Counted from the stretch's first letter, positions 53,889 through 62,940 are shown. The stretch is DNA of 64,000 nucleotides from Paenilisteria portnoyi (GCF_014322795.1 NZ_JAASTT010000010.1:59556-123555), one strand, 5' to 3'. Notes: generated from the letters alone by a model not told the origin. Numbers and translations are program-made.

Positions 53889-55994
53889 TCAATCCTCCTC
53901 GGTAAGTTTGTAGAGTGTACCACCAGATTGTCCACCAGGGCCACCTTGCATGCCGCCGCGACCTTGCGAATTTTCACTTGTTGTCGCGCTCGTTGTTGCA
54001 TCCGTCGTTTCGTCGCTCCATTCCGAGCTATCCACTTTTGTACCATTTTCCTCGATCCAAGCCACAACATCTGAACTACTCGCCTTATTATTCGATGGTA
54101 AATAGAAGTATTTAATTTTGCCATCTTTAATCATTTGTTTCAACTCTTTCACTGTCAAAATTGGATCGGTACCATTGAACCCGCCAAGTGCCATCACAGA
54201 TTCACCAGTTTTGATAATGTAAGGCGCTGCTGTGGAAGCATCTGTTGTACCAAATAAGAATTCCGTTCCGCTACTGTTTTCTTCTAGATAGGAAATCAAT
54301 TTCGCGTTCACTGTCGCATCTGCAAAACCACCGCCACTGCTCGTTTTTAGTTGTGGGCCAGCCTCTGGAAGTGCACTATTGCCACCGTACATCATTGGCG
54401 TTAATGCCCAATAAGTTGGGGCTAAAAGGAGGGCGACTAAGGACGCTATGGCGATCCAAGAAGTCCATGAGGCTTGTTTATGCTTCACGATAAATAGTGT
54501 TGTTGCAAGACCTAGACCAATCACGCCAACGACTCCCATCCAAAGCATCGAATATTGCGCGATGAAGAACATTTGTAGGCCAGTCGTTGCGACTACTGCG
54601 CTTGGCAATAAGTAGCCGGGCACGCCATGATTTTTGCGATAGAGCTTGAGTAGGGCCATAAACCCAGCGCCAGTCAACGCTGCGATTGCAGGAGCTAGCA
54701 TGATTAAATAATAGTGATGGAAGAAGCCTGCGATACTGAAGAATCCGGCAACAGGAATGAGCCATGCAGCCCAGAACGCCATCTCTTTTTGCGCGGTATT
54801 CCATTGGAAGAAGCGACGTTTGCGACTCCAATTAGCGATAAAGATAGCCGCCATGCCGAACAATGCCATTGGTAATAACCAGCTGATTTGATCGCCGAGT
54901 GCTGTTTGGAAAAGACGTAATGGACCAGCTGTACCAGTACCAAACATCCCTGTGCCGCCCATCATTTTCGAGCCGCCACCTTGTTTTCCACCGTTTTGTC
55001 CGCCGCCAGGGCCACCACCGTTGCCACCAGGACCGCCGCCATTCATGCCATTTGTTGAGCCACTAGGAGGTTGAGGTGGTTGCCCAGACATGGATGAGCC
55101 ATTTTGAGCCGATTCCGTGCTAGCATCAGGTGCGATATTATCGTTATTGGACGATCTGGTTTGTGAATTTGCGCCATCTTGACCGCCACCACCAGTACCC
55201 ATGCCAGTTTCTTGCCCCAGAAGCCGCTCCATGCCGTTATAGCCAAATGCGAGCTCTAACACAGAGTTTGTCTGACTACTGCCGACATAAGGCCGCGCAT
55301 CCGCTGAGGTGCTGTCGACGATAACTGCCCATGAGACAGAAACGCCGAGCATCATCACGAGCGCAATCACAAGATGTAGCAGTTTTTTCTTCCAGTTTAA
55401 TTTTGCTGCGATTAAATAAAATAATAAAAATGCGGGGACAACCATGTAAGCTTGTAACATTTTGACATTAAATCCGACACCGATTAAAACAAATGCCAGT
55501 AATAAAAAGCCAATCTTTCCTTTGCGAACAGCTTTAAACAACGCCCATGCGCCGAGCAATAATACGAAAACGAGAATACTGTCCACATTATTCGTCCGGC
55601 TAACCGCGACAGCAATCGGCGTCGTAGCCATTATGAGCGCTGCAATCCGAGCCGCCCAGCTACCAAATGTCGGTTTTACGAGGAAATAAAGTAATAAAAC
55701 CGATCCAACACCTGCGAGCGCCTGCGGTAAAATAACACTCCACCCATGAATCCCAAAAATCAGAGCACTAATCGTTTGTAACCAGAGCGCGACAGGCGGT
55801 TTATCCACCGTTACAAACCCAGAAGGATCAAGCGCTCCGTAGAAGAAATTAGACCAACTCTCCGTCATACTCGTAACCGCCGCCGTATAATAAGGGTTTA
55901 CCGTATCGTCATTCCATACACCCCAAAAATTTAGAAACGCAGCAAGCACTGCAATACCAATTAAAAACCAATCAATCCGTCGTTGTTTCACCAT
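53889..55994 (-). CDS. GT39-family membrane glycosyltransferase (YkcB/ArnT-like)
   Basis: A protein of about 701 residues with a dozen membrane segments. The N-terminal loop NDDTVNPYYTAAVTSM holds the acidic pair of GT39 protein-mannosyltransferase-like enzymes, which take a sugar from a polyprenyl phosphate carrier. A Gly/Gln/Ser-rich, low-complexity loop of some 80 residues (coding DNA about 54950-55230) sits in the middle, and the C-terminal soluble domain ends in another Gly-rich tail. It overlaps the operon partner's leader by few bases. Start uncertain between 55994 and 56012. Confidence 0.82.
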   Translation of the reverse strand: MVKQRRIDWFLIGIAVLAAFLNFWGVWNDDTVNPYYTAAVTSMTESWSNFFYGALDPSGFVTVDKPPVALWLQTISALIFGIHGWSVILPQALAGVGSVLLLYFLVKPTFGSWAARIAALIMATTPIAVAVSRTNNVDSILVFVLLLGAWALFKAVRKGKIGFLLLAFVLIGVGFNVKMLQAYMVVPAFLLFYLIAAKLNWKKKLLHLVIALVMMLGVSVSWAVIVDSTSADARPYVGSSQTNSVLELAFGYNGMERLLGQETGMGTGGGGQDGANSQTRSSNNDNIAPDASTESAQNGSSMSGQPPQPPSGSTNGMNGGGPGGNGGGPGGGQNGGKQGGGSKMMGGTGMFGTGTAGPLRLFQTALGDQISWLLPMALFGMAAIFIANWSRKRRFFQWNTAQKEMAFWAAWLIPVAGFFSIAGFFHHYYLIMLAPAIAALTGAGFMALLKLYRKNHGVPGYLLPSAVVATTGLQMFFIAQYSMLWMGVVGVIGLGLATTLFIVKHKQASWTSWIAIASLVALLLAPTYWALTPMMYGGNSALPEAGPQLKTSSGGGFADATVNAKLISYLEENSSGTEFLFGTTDASTAAPYIIKTGESVMALGGFNGTDPILTVKELKQMIKDGKIKYFYLPSNNKASSSDVVAWIEENGTKVDSSEWSDETTDATTSATTSENSQGRGGMQGGPGGQSGGTLYKLTEED

Positions 55995-56097
55995 TTCCAT
56001 CACTTCCTTCATTTACTGATAATCCCAGTGTATCTGGCAAATGTGAAAAAAGAATGAACAGAATGGGAAATTAGTTTTAAATGTTCGCTGATTTCAA

Positions 56098-56132
56098 TAA
56101 AAAACTTGAATACCCAGAAATGGAATTCAAGT
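56098..56132 (-). terminator. Terminator of the AAA ATPase/TOPRIM-like pair
   Basis: Minus strand AACTTGAAT pairs with ATTCAAGTT around a 12-base loop, then TTTTTTATT. Confidence 0.8.
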
Positions 56133-56143
56133 TGTATAGAAAA

Positions 56144-56686
56144 CTATTTTAATAAATCTGCTAAAAAATAGGAGCCAGAAACTTTTTTGGAGTTACTTTT
56201 ATGGGATATTATAGCTGTTTTTAAATCGTGTTTAGTAAAAAAATCTTCAATAAATTCTTTCCTCTTTATCTTTTTAGGAGATGTTTTAAGTTTTTCGGCA
56301 ACAAAGCAGGATGGTTTTTGTGTGCTTTTTACTTTCTGATAATCCTTATATAAACTTAATGAGTGAATCATAAGCATCTCAATTTCAGGAGAAGTTACAA
56401 ATTGATAGAGTCCCTCAATTTTTTTAGAGTAGGGATCTTTAATAGTATAAGAAGTTTTTTTATCTTGAATGATAAATATAGTTATTTTTTTATCTCCGTA
56501 ATCGCGAGTAAGAAACCTATTAGTAAATTTAGTAGAGTCTCTAAAAAGTCCTTTAATAGTATTTTTTTCTAGTAATTGATCTTTTGAGAAACTTAATAGA
56601 TTTTGCTCAAGTAAAAGATTAATAAGATTTTGTTCGGTAGAACCCTCACATATACAAGCGATATAATTATTTTTCGAATGAAACAT
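56144..56686 (-). CDS. RloB/TOPRIM-like protein, putative defence nuclease subunit
   Basis: A 180-residue basic protein. Near the N-terminus CICEGSTEQNLINLLLEQ has the E-G-x-T-E pattern of TOPRIM-like RloB, DUF4276 and DUF4435 proteins. IFIIQDKK follows as the likely acidic strand, and SPEIEMLMIHSLSLY matches the 'NPxFExWLLxHF' block of RloB. The end is lysine-rich. The ATG lies one base behind the ATPase stop, with AGGTGG upstream, so the two are tightly coupled. Codon use is more AT-rich than in the flanking genes. Defence role is inference. Confidence 0.6.
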   Translation of the reverse strand: MFHSKNNYIACICEGSTEQNLINLLLEQNLLSFSKDQLLEKNTIKGLFRDSTKFTNRFLTRDYGDKKITIFIIQDKKTSYTIKDPYSKKIEGLYQFVTSPEIEMLMIHSLSLYKDYQKVKSTQKPSCFVAEKLKTSPKKIKRKEFIEDFFTKHDLKTAIISHKSNSKKVSGSYFLADLLK

Positions 56687-56687
56687 T

Positions 56688-57881
56688 TTATTCGCCACCT
56701 TGCATAAATAGTTTCATGTCTTCTAGCATTTGAATATATGCAGTGTACTTAGGTGCAGACTTTAATTCACCACTTAATAAGAGATCACTCTTCTTTTTGT
56801 CAATCCTATCTTGCTCAGATGCTAATAAGGAGAATTTATTTATTGATATACTTTCAGATTTGCTGAGTACATATATACTATCACTACGATCGAGAGAGTC
56901 TAAAATTTCACTATAGTGTGTCGTAAACAGTAACGTCGCTGCGTTATTGTTTAACGGACTATTAAACATGTTGATTAAATCGACAACTATTGTTTTGTTT
57001 AAATGATTTTCAATTTCATCTATAAGTAAATAGCCACCAGTTCTTAAGACCAACATCATATTAATCAAAATATTTATACCTTTAATAGTTCCAGAAGACA
57101 AGTATTGATCTAAATCCATGAGATCAGATATTATTTCTTTACTTTGCCCTTTAAACTTAATTTTGAATTTGAGAGGAATATTATCAACATCATCTGTTTG
57201 ATTGAGTATACAAAATTCAGCTATTGAGTTATCTAAGTAATTCACAAAAGATATCGGCATCTGTTCAGAATAGACTGATAGGTAATTGAAGTTTGTTTGG
57301 TGTCCCATATCCTTTATTGAGTTCTTTTGATGAGAATCAATGCTGTTTAAGATACTTGAAAAAATAGAATCTTCTTCCTTAAGAAAAGGATTATCTAATG
57401 AACTTCTTACGATTTTTAGGTGCCCATCATCGAAGGTCAAAAAATCTTTTTTGCTTATATTGGACTTCAACTTTTTTACATACAAGTATTCTTCTTCAAA
57501 GATAACTGATTGATTTTTTCTATCTTTTTTAATATGTGAAATTAGCTTATAAACAAGTCCTTGATGGTAAAAATAATTTTCAGTCTTCAACAGACTATCA
57601 AAATAATTTGCAAGCTTCATTTTATAAGTTAGACTTTCGTTTTGTATGAAGATTTTTAAAGTATCTGATATAGCATTCAGAGTTGTTGTTTTTCCAGAAG
57701 CATTTATTCCGACAAGGGATATTGTATTTAACTTATAAATATTATTAATAAGCTTTGTTACAATATGTTCATCATGTTCAAATTCATAAACTCGTTTGTC
57801 AGCTAAAAAGTCTACGGTTAAATTTTGTTTTTCAAATTCTGTTAGATTATGAAAAATACTTTTAACTAATTTTATATCCAT
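56688..57881 (-). CDS. AAA (ABC/SMC-like) ATPase of a putative two-gene defence system
   Basis: A 397-residue AAA_15/AAA_21-type ATPase. Walker A GINASGKTTT at residues 58-67, a signature-like YLSSGTIKGINIL, Walker B GYLLIDEIENHL and a switch His in LLFTTHYSEILDSL are all present; the middle region is long, lysine-rich and variable. The family is common in antiphage systems (OLD, PARIS, AbiL, retron-linked ATPases). AGAGGTG precedes the ATG. It is AT-rich relative to its surroundings, pointing to horizontal transfer. Confidence 0.75.
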   Translation of the reverse strand: MDIKLVKSIFHNLTEFEKQNLTVDFLADKRVYEFEHDEHIVTKLINNIYKLNTISLVGINASGKTTTLNAISDTLKIFIQNESLTYKMKLANYFDSLLKTENYFYHQGLVYKLISHIKKDRKNQSVIFEEEYLYVKKLKSNISKKDFLTFDDGHLKIVRSSLDNPFLKEEDSIFSSILNSIDSHQKNSIKDMGHQTNFNYLSVYSEQMPISFVNYLDNSIAEFCILNQTDDVDNIPLKFKIKFKGQSKEIISDLMDLDQYLSSGTIKGINILINMMLVLRTGGYLLIDEIENHLNKTIVVDLINMFNSPLNNNAATLLFTTHYSEILDSLDRSDSIYVLSKSESISINKFSLLASEQDRIDKKKSDLLLSGELKSAPKYTAYIQMLEDMKLFMQGGE

Positions 57882-58281
57882 TAGAAATCACCTCTTAAAT
57901 TATTTTATCACACTTAACTAAAAAAAACGATTTAAATAAAGCTTTTTTATTATAAAATTGCATATATGTTTATTTTTAGACGAAAATATCGATTAAAGTT
58001 ATTTGAACCGATTTCATAACTCCGCTTTTGTTTTCGCAGGAATAATAGCCCATTTTATTTCAAAATAGCGCAGGCAATGGGATTTGAAAAAATTATATTA
58101 GTTATTTTATGGTATTTATATGAGTGACATGGGGAGGTAGCCTTTTTTGACGTTCTGAAAGTCACTGAGCTGCAACGCTTCTGAATTATGAAATTGGTTC
58201 ATTTATGTAGCATATAAAATTTTTATGCGCTTATGTCGAAACCATCATTACAAAAATTATTTAAAAAAATTCAAAAACCCC
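57882..58281. other. AT-rich intergenic region without a recognisable gene
   Basis: About 400 bases between the defence-like pair and tRNA-Gly. It contains the interrupted repeat CCCATT-N28-AATGGG at about 58051-58080. I see no reading frame, RNA gene or transposon end, although a junction of the island could lie here. Confidence 0.4.
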
Positions 58282-58310
58282 TTGCCAAACACGCGGAGTA
58301 GTGATAATAT
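58282..58310 (+). promoter_or_regulatory. Promoter of tRNA-Gly
   Basis: TTGCCA, 17-base spacer, TAATAT, 35 bases before the tRNA. Confidence 0.65.
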
Positions 58311-58345
58311 ATTAAATGTTGCTAGAACAATTTGTTCTAAACTAT

Positions 58346-58416
58346 GCGGGTGTAGTTTAGTGGTAAAACTACAGCCTTCCAAGCTGTTGTCGTGAGTTCG
58401 ATTCTCATCACCCGCT
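58346..58416 (+). tRNA. tRNA-Gly (anticodon TCC)
   Basis: 71 bases. The acceptor GCGGGTG pairs with CACCCGC; D arm TAGTTTAGTGGTAAAACTA; anticodon stem ACAGC-CTTCCAA-GCTGT with anticodon TCC; T arm GTGAGTTCGATTCTCAT with the invariant GTTCGATTC. CCA is not encoded. Confidence 0.95.
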
Positions 58417-58431
58417 CTTAAATATGTTATC

Positions 58432-58476
58432 AACGCAGTGTTTCGACCTTTATAAGCGAAGCATTGCGTTTTATTT
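58432..58476 (+). terminator. Terminator after tRNA-Gly
   Basis: AACGCAGTGTTTCG pairs with CGAAGCATTGCGTT, then TTATTTT. Confidence 0.75.
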
Positions 58477-58479
58477 TGA

Positions 58480-58768
58480 CCGAAAAGCTGAAACGGCCCG
58501 TTCAGCTCTGAAAAAAACTGGAGCGGCCGCAGTAAAAATCCTCTTTTGATTTTTGTGGAGGGCGTGAAGTTTTCGAGGAGTTGGCCGTTGAAGCTAGATC
58601 TTGAGGCGCTGAATTTGACGCAGTACCTTGTTTTTTTGTTCGTGACTTAACGCTAAACTTTCCATTTCAAACGCTTTAGCTCGATTTGTGTAAAGCCGTA
58701 TCTACGTTTTACCCAAAAGATAAAAGAAGATAAAGACAAAAGATAAAGACAAGAGACTAAGAACTGAG
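58480..58768. other. Intergenic region before queG
   Basis: It holds a small inverted repeat (AGCTGAAACGGCCCGTTCAGCT, 58487-58508) and, at about 58720-58757, a purine-rich stretch of imperfect AAAGATAAAGAC repeats just ahead of the queG ribosome site. No gene or riboswitch recognised. Confidence 0.4.
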
Positions 58769-58777
58769 GTGCGAACC

Positions 58778-59917
58778 TTGCAAAATATAGATATGAACGG
58801 ATTAAAACAAGACATCATTGAGTACGCAGATGAAATAGGTATTCAAAAAATAGGATTTGCTTCGGCTGATCCTTTTTTGGAATTGAAAACAAGGCTGGAA
58901 GTTGCCGCGAAAGAGGATGTTTTAACTGGTTTTGAACATCCGAATATTGATGAGCGGGTGTATCCTGATCTGATTTTTAAGGAGCCGCGGTCGATTATTG
59001 CGATTGCGCTGGCGTATCCTTCGAAAATGAAGGGTGAGCCGGTGAGTAGGAAGGAATCGCGTCGTGGTGTTTTTTCTCGGGCTTCGTGGGGAACGGACTA
59101 TCATATGGTGCTTCGTGAAAAATTGACGCTACTGGAGGCTTTTATTGGCGAACGTGTTCCGGATGCGCAGTTTAAATCGATGGTGGATACGGGTGAACTG
59201 TCAGATGTCGCGGTTGCGGAACGGGCTGGGCTTGGGTCGCGTGGCAAGAATACGCTTTTGATAACGCCAGAGTTTGGCTCATTTGTTTATTTGGGTGAGA
59301 TGTTGACTAATTTGCCTTTGGTGCCGGATAAGCCGATGGGAGATTTGTGTGGCGATTGTAATAAGTGCGTCGAAGCCTGTCCTACGGGGAGTTTGCTCGG
59401 GGAAGGGAAGATGAATCCGAAAATTTGTCTGAGTTATCTGAGCCAGACGAAAGGCTTTTTGGATGAAAAATATCGCGATGTGTTGCATAATCGTTTATAT
59501 GGTTGCGATACGTGTCAAGTGGTGTGTCCGTATAACCGCGGGCATGATTTCCATTTTCATGAGGCGATGGAGCCGGATCCTGAATTGGTGAAACCTGAAT
59601 TGAAGCCGTTGTTGTCGATTTCGAATAAGGAGTTCAAGGAGAAATTTGGTCCGATGGCAGGCTCATGGCGTGGGAAAAAGCCGATTCAGCGGAATGCGAT
59701 TATCGTGTTGGCGCGGTATAAGGATAAGACGGCGGTGCCAGAGCTAATTCGGTGTATGACGGAAGATCCGCGACCAGTGATTCGTGGGACGGCAGCTTGG
59801 GCACTCGGCAAAATTGGTGGGGCAGATGCAGAACAAGCGCTGATTCAGGCGCACGATGACGATGCAGAAGTAACGGCAGAAATTACGAGGGCAAAGAATT
59901 TAATAGGAGTAAGGTGA
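58778..59917 (+). CDS. queG: Epoxyqueuosine reductase
   Basis: A 379-residue iron-sulfur, cobalamin-dependent enzyme that makes queuosine in tRNA. Two 4Fe-4S ferredoxin motifs are present: CGDCNKCVEACPTGSL and CDTCQVVCPYNRG. The C-terminal HEAT-like repeat (AVPELIRCMTEDPRPVIRGTAAWALGKIG) is also typical. Start is TTG 58778, with GAGGTG six bases upstream. The stop overlaps the trmL region, so the two tRNA modification genes are co-translated. Confidence 0.92.
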   Translation: MQNIDMNGLKQDIIEYADEIGIQKIGFASADPFLELKTRLEVAAKEDVLTGFEHPNIDERVYPDLIFKEPRSIIAIALAYPSKMKGEPVSRKESRRGVFSRASWGTDYHMVLREKLTLLEAFIGERVPDAQFKSMVDTGELSDVAVAERAGLGSRGKNTLLITPEFGSFVYLGEMLTNLPLVPDKPMGDLCGDCNKCVEACPTGSLLGEGKMNPKICLSYLSQTKGFLDEKYRDVLHNRLYGCDTCQVVCPYNRGHDFHFHEAMEPDPELVKPELKPLLSISNKEFKEKFGPMAGSWRGKKPIQRNAIIVLARYKDKTAVPELIRCMTEDPRPVIRGTAAWALGKIGGADAEQALIQAHDDDAEVTAEITRAKNLIGVR

Positions 59918-59922
59918 AAAAT

Positions 59923-60432
59923 TTGGCAAATCATATAGTGCTTTATCAACCGGAAATTCCGGCGAATACGGGGAATATTTCGAGGACATGTGCAGGGACG
60001 GATACGTATTTACATCTGATTCGACCACTTGGGTTTTCGACGGATGACAAGATGTTGAAGCGAGCTGGGCTTGATTATTGGGATCATGTGAAGTTGAAAT
60101 ATTACGATTCGATAGAGGAATTTTTCGAAGTGAATGCAGGCGGCGAATTTTATTTTATTACGAAATTTGGACGTCATTTGTACAGCGATGTGGATTATCA
60201 AGACACGGATAAGGATTATTTCTTTATTTTTGGGAAAGAAACGACGGGATTGCCGGATACGGTTCTTGCGGCGCATGAGGATACGTGTTTGCGCATTCCG
60301 ATGACCGACCATATTCGGTCGCTCAACTTATCGAATACGGCGGCGATTTTGATTTATGAATGCTTGCGTCAACAGCAGTTTGGCACGCTTGATCAAATGC
60401 CGCACTATGATCGTAAAATTTTTAAAGACTAG
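59923..60432 (+). CDS. trmL: tRNA (cytidine/uridine-34 2'-O) methyltransferase
   Basis: A 169-residue SPOUT methyltransferase. ANHIVLYQPEIPANTGNISRTCAGT is the N-terminal signature, and FGKETTGLP and IPMTDHIRSLNLSNTAAILIYE form the knotted AdoMet site. It methylates the wobble base of certain leucine tRNAs. TTG 59923 has AAGGTG six bases before it; GTG 59914, overlapping the queG stop, is the alternative. Confidence 0.92.
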   Translation: MANHIVLYQPEIPANTGNISRTCAGTDTYLHLIRPLGFSTDDKMLKRAGLDYWDHVKLKYYDSIEEFFEVNAGGEFYFITKFGRHLYSDVDYQDTDKDYFFIFGKETTGLPDTVLAAHEDTCLRIPMTDHIRSLNLSNTAAILIYECLRQQQFGTLDQMPHYDRKIFKD

Positions 60433-60445
60433 GGGGATGAGTCCA

Positions 60446-61183
60446 ATGAACGAAACGATTGAAGGAATTTTAAGTCATTATTCAGTACGCGATTTCACAG
60501 ATCAGGCGCTGACAGAGGCGGAGATTGCTCTGCTTGTCAAAAGTGCACAGGCGGCTTCTACGTCGAGTTTTGTACAAGCATACTCGATTATTGGTGTTTC
60601 CGATTTAAAACTGCGTCAGGAGCTTTCTGCGGTCGCTGGAAATCAGGATTATGTCGTGAAGACAGGTCAATTCTTCGTTTTCGTCGCCGATTTATCACGG
60701 CATCATGAAATTGGTAAGGCGCGCGGGGCAGATACAGAATCGCTGTCAACGATGGAACGCTTTCTTGTGGCGACGGTGGATGCAACGCTTGCCGCTCAAA
60801 ACATGGCGATTGCAGCAGAATCAATGGGTCTTGGCATTTGCTACATCGGCGGAATCCGGAACAATCTTGCAAAAGTTTCTGAATTACTACATATTCCGGA
60901 CTATGCCACACCACTATTCGGCCTGACAATCGGCCACCCGACTACGAATTCCGAACCGAAACCAAGACTTGCTAGCGAACTGGTCTACCATGAAAATCAG
61001 TATCAACCGAAAAACATGAAAGACTTCGAAGGCTATGACGCTACGATTCGCGACTACTATGCGGCACGAACAGGCGGTAAGCGCGTAGAAGGCTGGACCG
61101 ACCAAATCGAACGTGGGTTGCGCCATACGACAAGGCAGGATATCAAAGATTTCTTAGCAAGTAAGAACTTAGGTAAAAAATAA
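60446..61183 (+). CDS. NfrA/NfsA-type FMN nitroreductase
   Basis: A 245-residue oxygen-insensitive nitroreductase family member. SHYSVRDFTDQALTEAEI at the N-terminus with Arg binding FMN phosphate, AAQNMAIAAESMGLGICYIGGIRNN in the middle and FGLTIGHPTT are diagnostic. These enzymes reduce flavins, quinones or nitro compounds with NADPH. ATG 60446 has GGGGGATGAG upstream. Third gene behind queG-trmL. Confidence 0.9.
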   Translation: MNETIEGILSHYSVRDFTDQALTEAEIALLVKSAQAASTSSFVQAYSIIGVSDLKLRQELSAVAGNQDYVVKTGQFFVFVADLSRHHEIGKARGADTESLSTMERFLVATVDATLAAQNMAIAAESMGLGICYIGGIRNNLAKVSELLHIPDYATPLFGLTIGHPTTNSEPKPRLASELVYHENQYQPKNMKDFEGYDATIRDYYAARTGGKRVEGWTDQIERGLRHTTRQDIKDFLASKNLGKK

Positions 61184-61219
61184 GAAAAACGACGATTCGC
61201 GCTGAATCGTCGTTTTCTT
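61184..61219. terminator. Bidirectional terminator between convergent genes
   Basis: AAAAACGACGATTC pairs with GAATCGTCGTTTT around GCGCT; A and T tracts on both sides. Confidence 0.9.
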
Positions 61220-61691
61220 ATATATCTAATTTTTCCCGAATAGCCTGCAAAAGTCCCTCACACCCTGCACTCACAAGTCGTTCTGTTTCCTCGAAATTCC
61301 CCGTATAATAAGGATCAGGCACTTCTGTCACTTTTTCATCAGGCGCAAAATCCATCAATTTTTTCAGGACAACATTACTATCCAGAGGTTTCAATGCCTC
61401 CAAATCGGCCATATTCGACCCGTCCATCCCAATCACATAATCGAAATCAGCAAAATCATCCTGACCAATCAGACGCGCACGCATTTGCGAATAATCAATA
61501 CCATGCCGCCTCAAAACCTGCTGCGTCCCGCGATGTGGCGGATTCCCTAAATTCCAATTTCCTGTCGCCGCCGAATCCATCCGAATCTGGTCCGTTAACC
61601 CCGCCGCATCCACCTTAGCGCGAAACATTCCCTCCGCCATCGGAGACCGACATATATTCCCCAAACATACAAATAATACACGAACGACCAT
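61218..61691 (-). CDS. Low-molecular-weight protein tyrosine phosphatase
   Basis: A 157-residue phosphatase. The active-site loop VCLGNICRSPMAEG (CX5R) lies at residues 8-21, and the general acid Asp is in EVPDPYYTGNF near residue 125. In Firmicutes such enzymes remove phosphate from tyrosine or arginine. GGGAGG precedes the ATG. It follows the SMI1 gene by one base, indicating an operon. Confidence 0.92.
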   Translation of the reverse strand: MVVRVLFVCLGNICRSPMAEGMFRAKVDAAGLTDQIRMDSAATGNWNLGNPPHRGTQQVLRRHGIDYSQMRARLIGQDDFADFDYVIGMDGSNMADLEALKPLDSNVVLKKLMDFAPDEKVTEVPDPYYTGNFEETERLVSAGCEGLLQAIREKLDI

Positions 61692-61692
61692 C

Positions 61693-62430
61693 TTAATCCT
61701 CCCATTCCTTTCTTAACTCCGCGACCTTTTCCGGCCAAAAATGCTGTGATTCCAGCCAAGACAACATCTCATCCACGCTTCTCGCATCCAATTTTCGCCG
61801 GAAATAATAAATCTGATTTTCAAGCAAAGTCACGCCAACTTGTCGATAAGGCGCCTCATCCGAATGAAGCAAGCCATCAATCTGCGTTAAATACCAATCC
61901 TTCTCCGAGCGGTCCTCAAGCAACTGCAAAATCTCCAACGTCTTCTGCACATTCGCCATCGCCAGCATCTGCTCCAATTTTTCAAGTGGATAATCCGGTG
62001 CAAACGCCACATCAAAAGGGGAGAAATACAGCGCATCAATGAAATCCGCAAAACTTTCCGCGACAACAAGTGTTTGCAGTGTTTCAAAATCGACATAAAT
62101 CACACGAGGTTCCGCCGTCTGATAATCGAGCCCAATATAGCGATGCCCGTCTTGATGAAAATACACCTGTTCCCCTGGTAAATCCACATCTTGCTCCTCC
62201 AAAATATGAAGTAGCAGCCCATCAAGACCCGCCATCGAATAAATTTCTGCGTCCGCGAGCCCATATGAAGTCGGCTCCGCAACCGGAAAATGATTTTTCA
62301 CAAGCAGTCCGCCATTATGAACACGTAACATATCTTTATAAACTTCCGGCAAAGAAAGCCGATGCGTCTGTTCCCACTCCTTGATTTCGCCATCCAAAGC
62401 AGGGTTCGCCCCACGCAACCAAATAGCCAT
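61693..62430 (-). CDS. SMI1/KNR4-family protein
   Basis: A 245-residue protein. WEQTHRLSLPEVYKDMLRVHNGG and the following YSMAGLDGL...YIGLDYQ fit the SMI1/KNR4 (SUKH) fold, and a helical C-terminal extension of about 90 residues follows. SUKH proteins often give immunity to secreted toxins, but single chromosomal members can have housekeeping roles; nothing toxin-like adjoins it. ATG 62430 has AGAGGTG six bases upstream. Confidence 0.8.
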   Translation of the reverse strand: MAIWLRGANPALDGEIKEWEQTHRLSLPEVYKDMLRVHNGGLLVKNHFPVAEPTSYGLADAEIYSMAGLDGLLLHILEEQDVDLPGEQVYFHQDGHRYIGLDYQTAEPRVIYVDFETLQTLVVAESFADFIDALYFSPFDVAFAPDYPLEKLEQMLAMANVQKTLEILQLLEDRSEKDWYLTQIDGLLHSDEAPYRQVGVTLLENQIYYFRRKLDARSVDEMLSWLESQHFWPEKVAELRKEWED

Positions 62431-62462
62431 CCGGTTCACCTCTTTCTACACCCAGTATACCA

Positions 62463-62506
62463 AAAAGAATCATTTTTGACGCGCCATAACATCAAAAATG
62501 ATTCTA
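62463..62506 (-). terminator. Terminator of the Rrf2-type gene
   Basis: Minus strand AGAATCATTTTTGA pairs with TCAAAAATGATTCT, followed by TTTTT. Confidence 0.85.
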
Positions 62507-62514
62507 TCTCTATT

Positions 62515-62940
62515 TTATACTAATTCCGAGCGAATCGAATCCACAACGTCCGCCATAGTTTTATCTGCCAATACTTGTTCCATCGCAGTTTGCGCGTCAC
62601 GTAATGTTTGCTCCATTGCCCCTTGAATATGCGCCCCGACCTCACAATTCGGATTAGGATTCTCATGGAATTGAAACAATTCGCCATCCTCGACACTATC
62701 CACGGCTTTATAAACTTCCAAAAGCGTTATGTGATCCAGTGGCTTCAAAAGTGTCGCGCCGCCAGTCCCAGCCTTGACAGTAATCAGTCCAGCCTTTTTC
62801 AACTGGCCACTAATACGCCGAATCACAACCGGATTCGTATTCACGCTCCCAGCAATTTTCTCAGAGGTTAATGGTGGCTCTTGAGTAGCAATTAATGATA
62901 AAATATGAGTAGCAACAGTAAAACGACTACTGATTTTCAT
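62515..62940 (-). CDS. Rrf2-family transcriptional regulator (YwnA-like)
   Basis: A 141-residue winged-helix protein. MKISSRFTVATHILSLIA and SVNTNPVVIRRISGQLKKAGLITVKAGTGG are the Rrf2 start and recognition region. It has only one Cys (in PNPNCEVG), so it cannot hold the three-Cys Fe-S cluster of IscR or NsrR and belongs to the cluster-free, redox or ligand-sensing group. AAAGGAG precedes ATG 62940. A perfect palindrome in its own promoter suggests autorepression. Confidence 0.85.
   Translation of the reverse strand: MKISSRFTVATHILSLIATQEPPLTSEKIAGSVNTNPVVIRRISGQLKKAGLITVKAGTGGATLLKPLDHITLLEVYKAVDSVEDGELFQFHENPNPNCEVGAHIQGAMEQTLRDAQTAMEQVLADKTMADVVDSIRSELV

Noticed and set aside
57882..58416. 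Integration of the AAA/TOPRIM island at tRNA-Gly
   Set aside because: The island lies on the 5' side of the tRNA, no integrase is present, and I see no duplicated tRNA 3' end.
62070..62384. 104-codon plus-strand open frame opposite the SMI1 gene
   Set aside because: Antisense shadow; the SMI1-family protein on the minus strand has domain evidence and a ribosome site.
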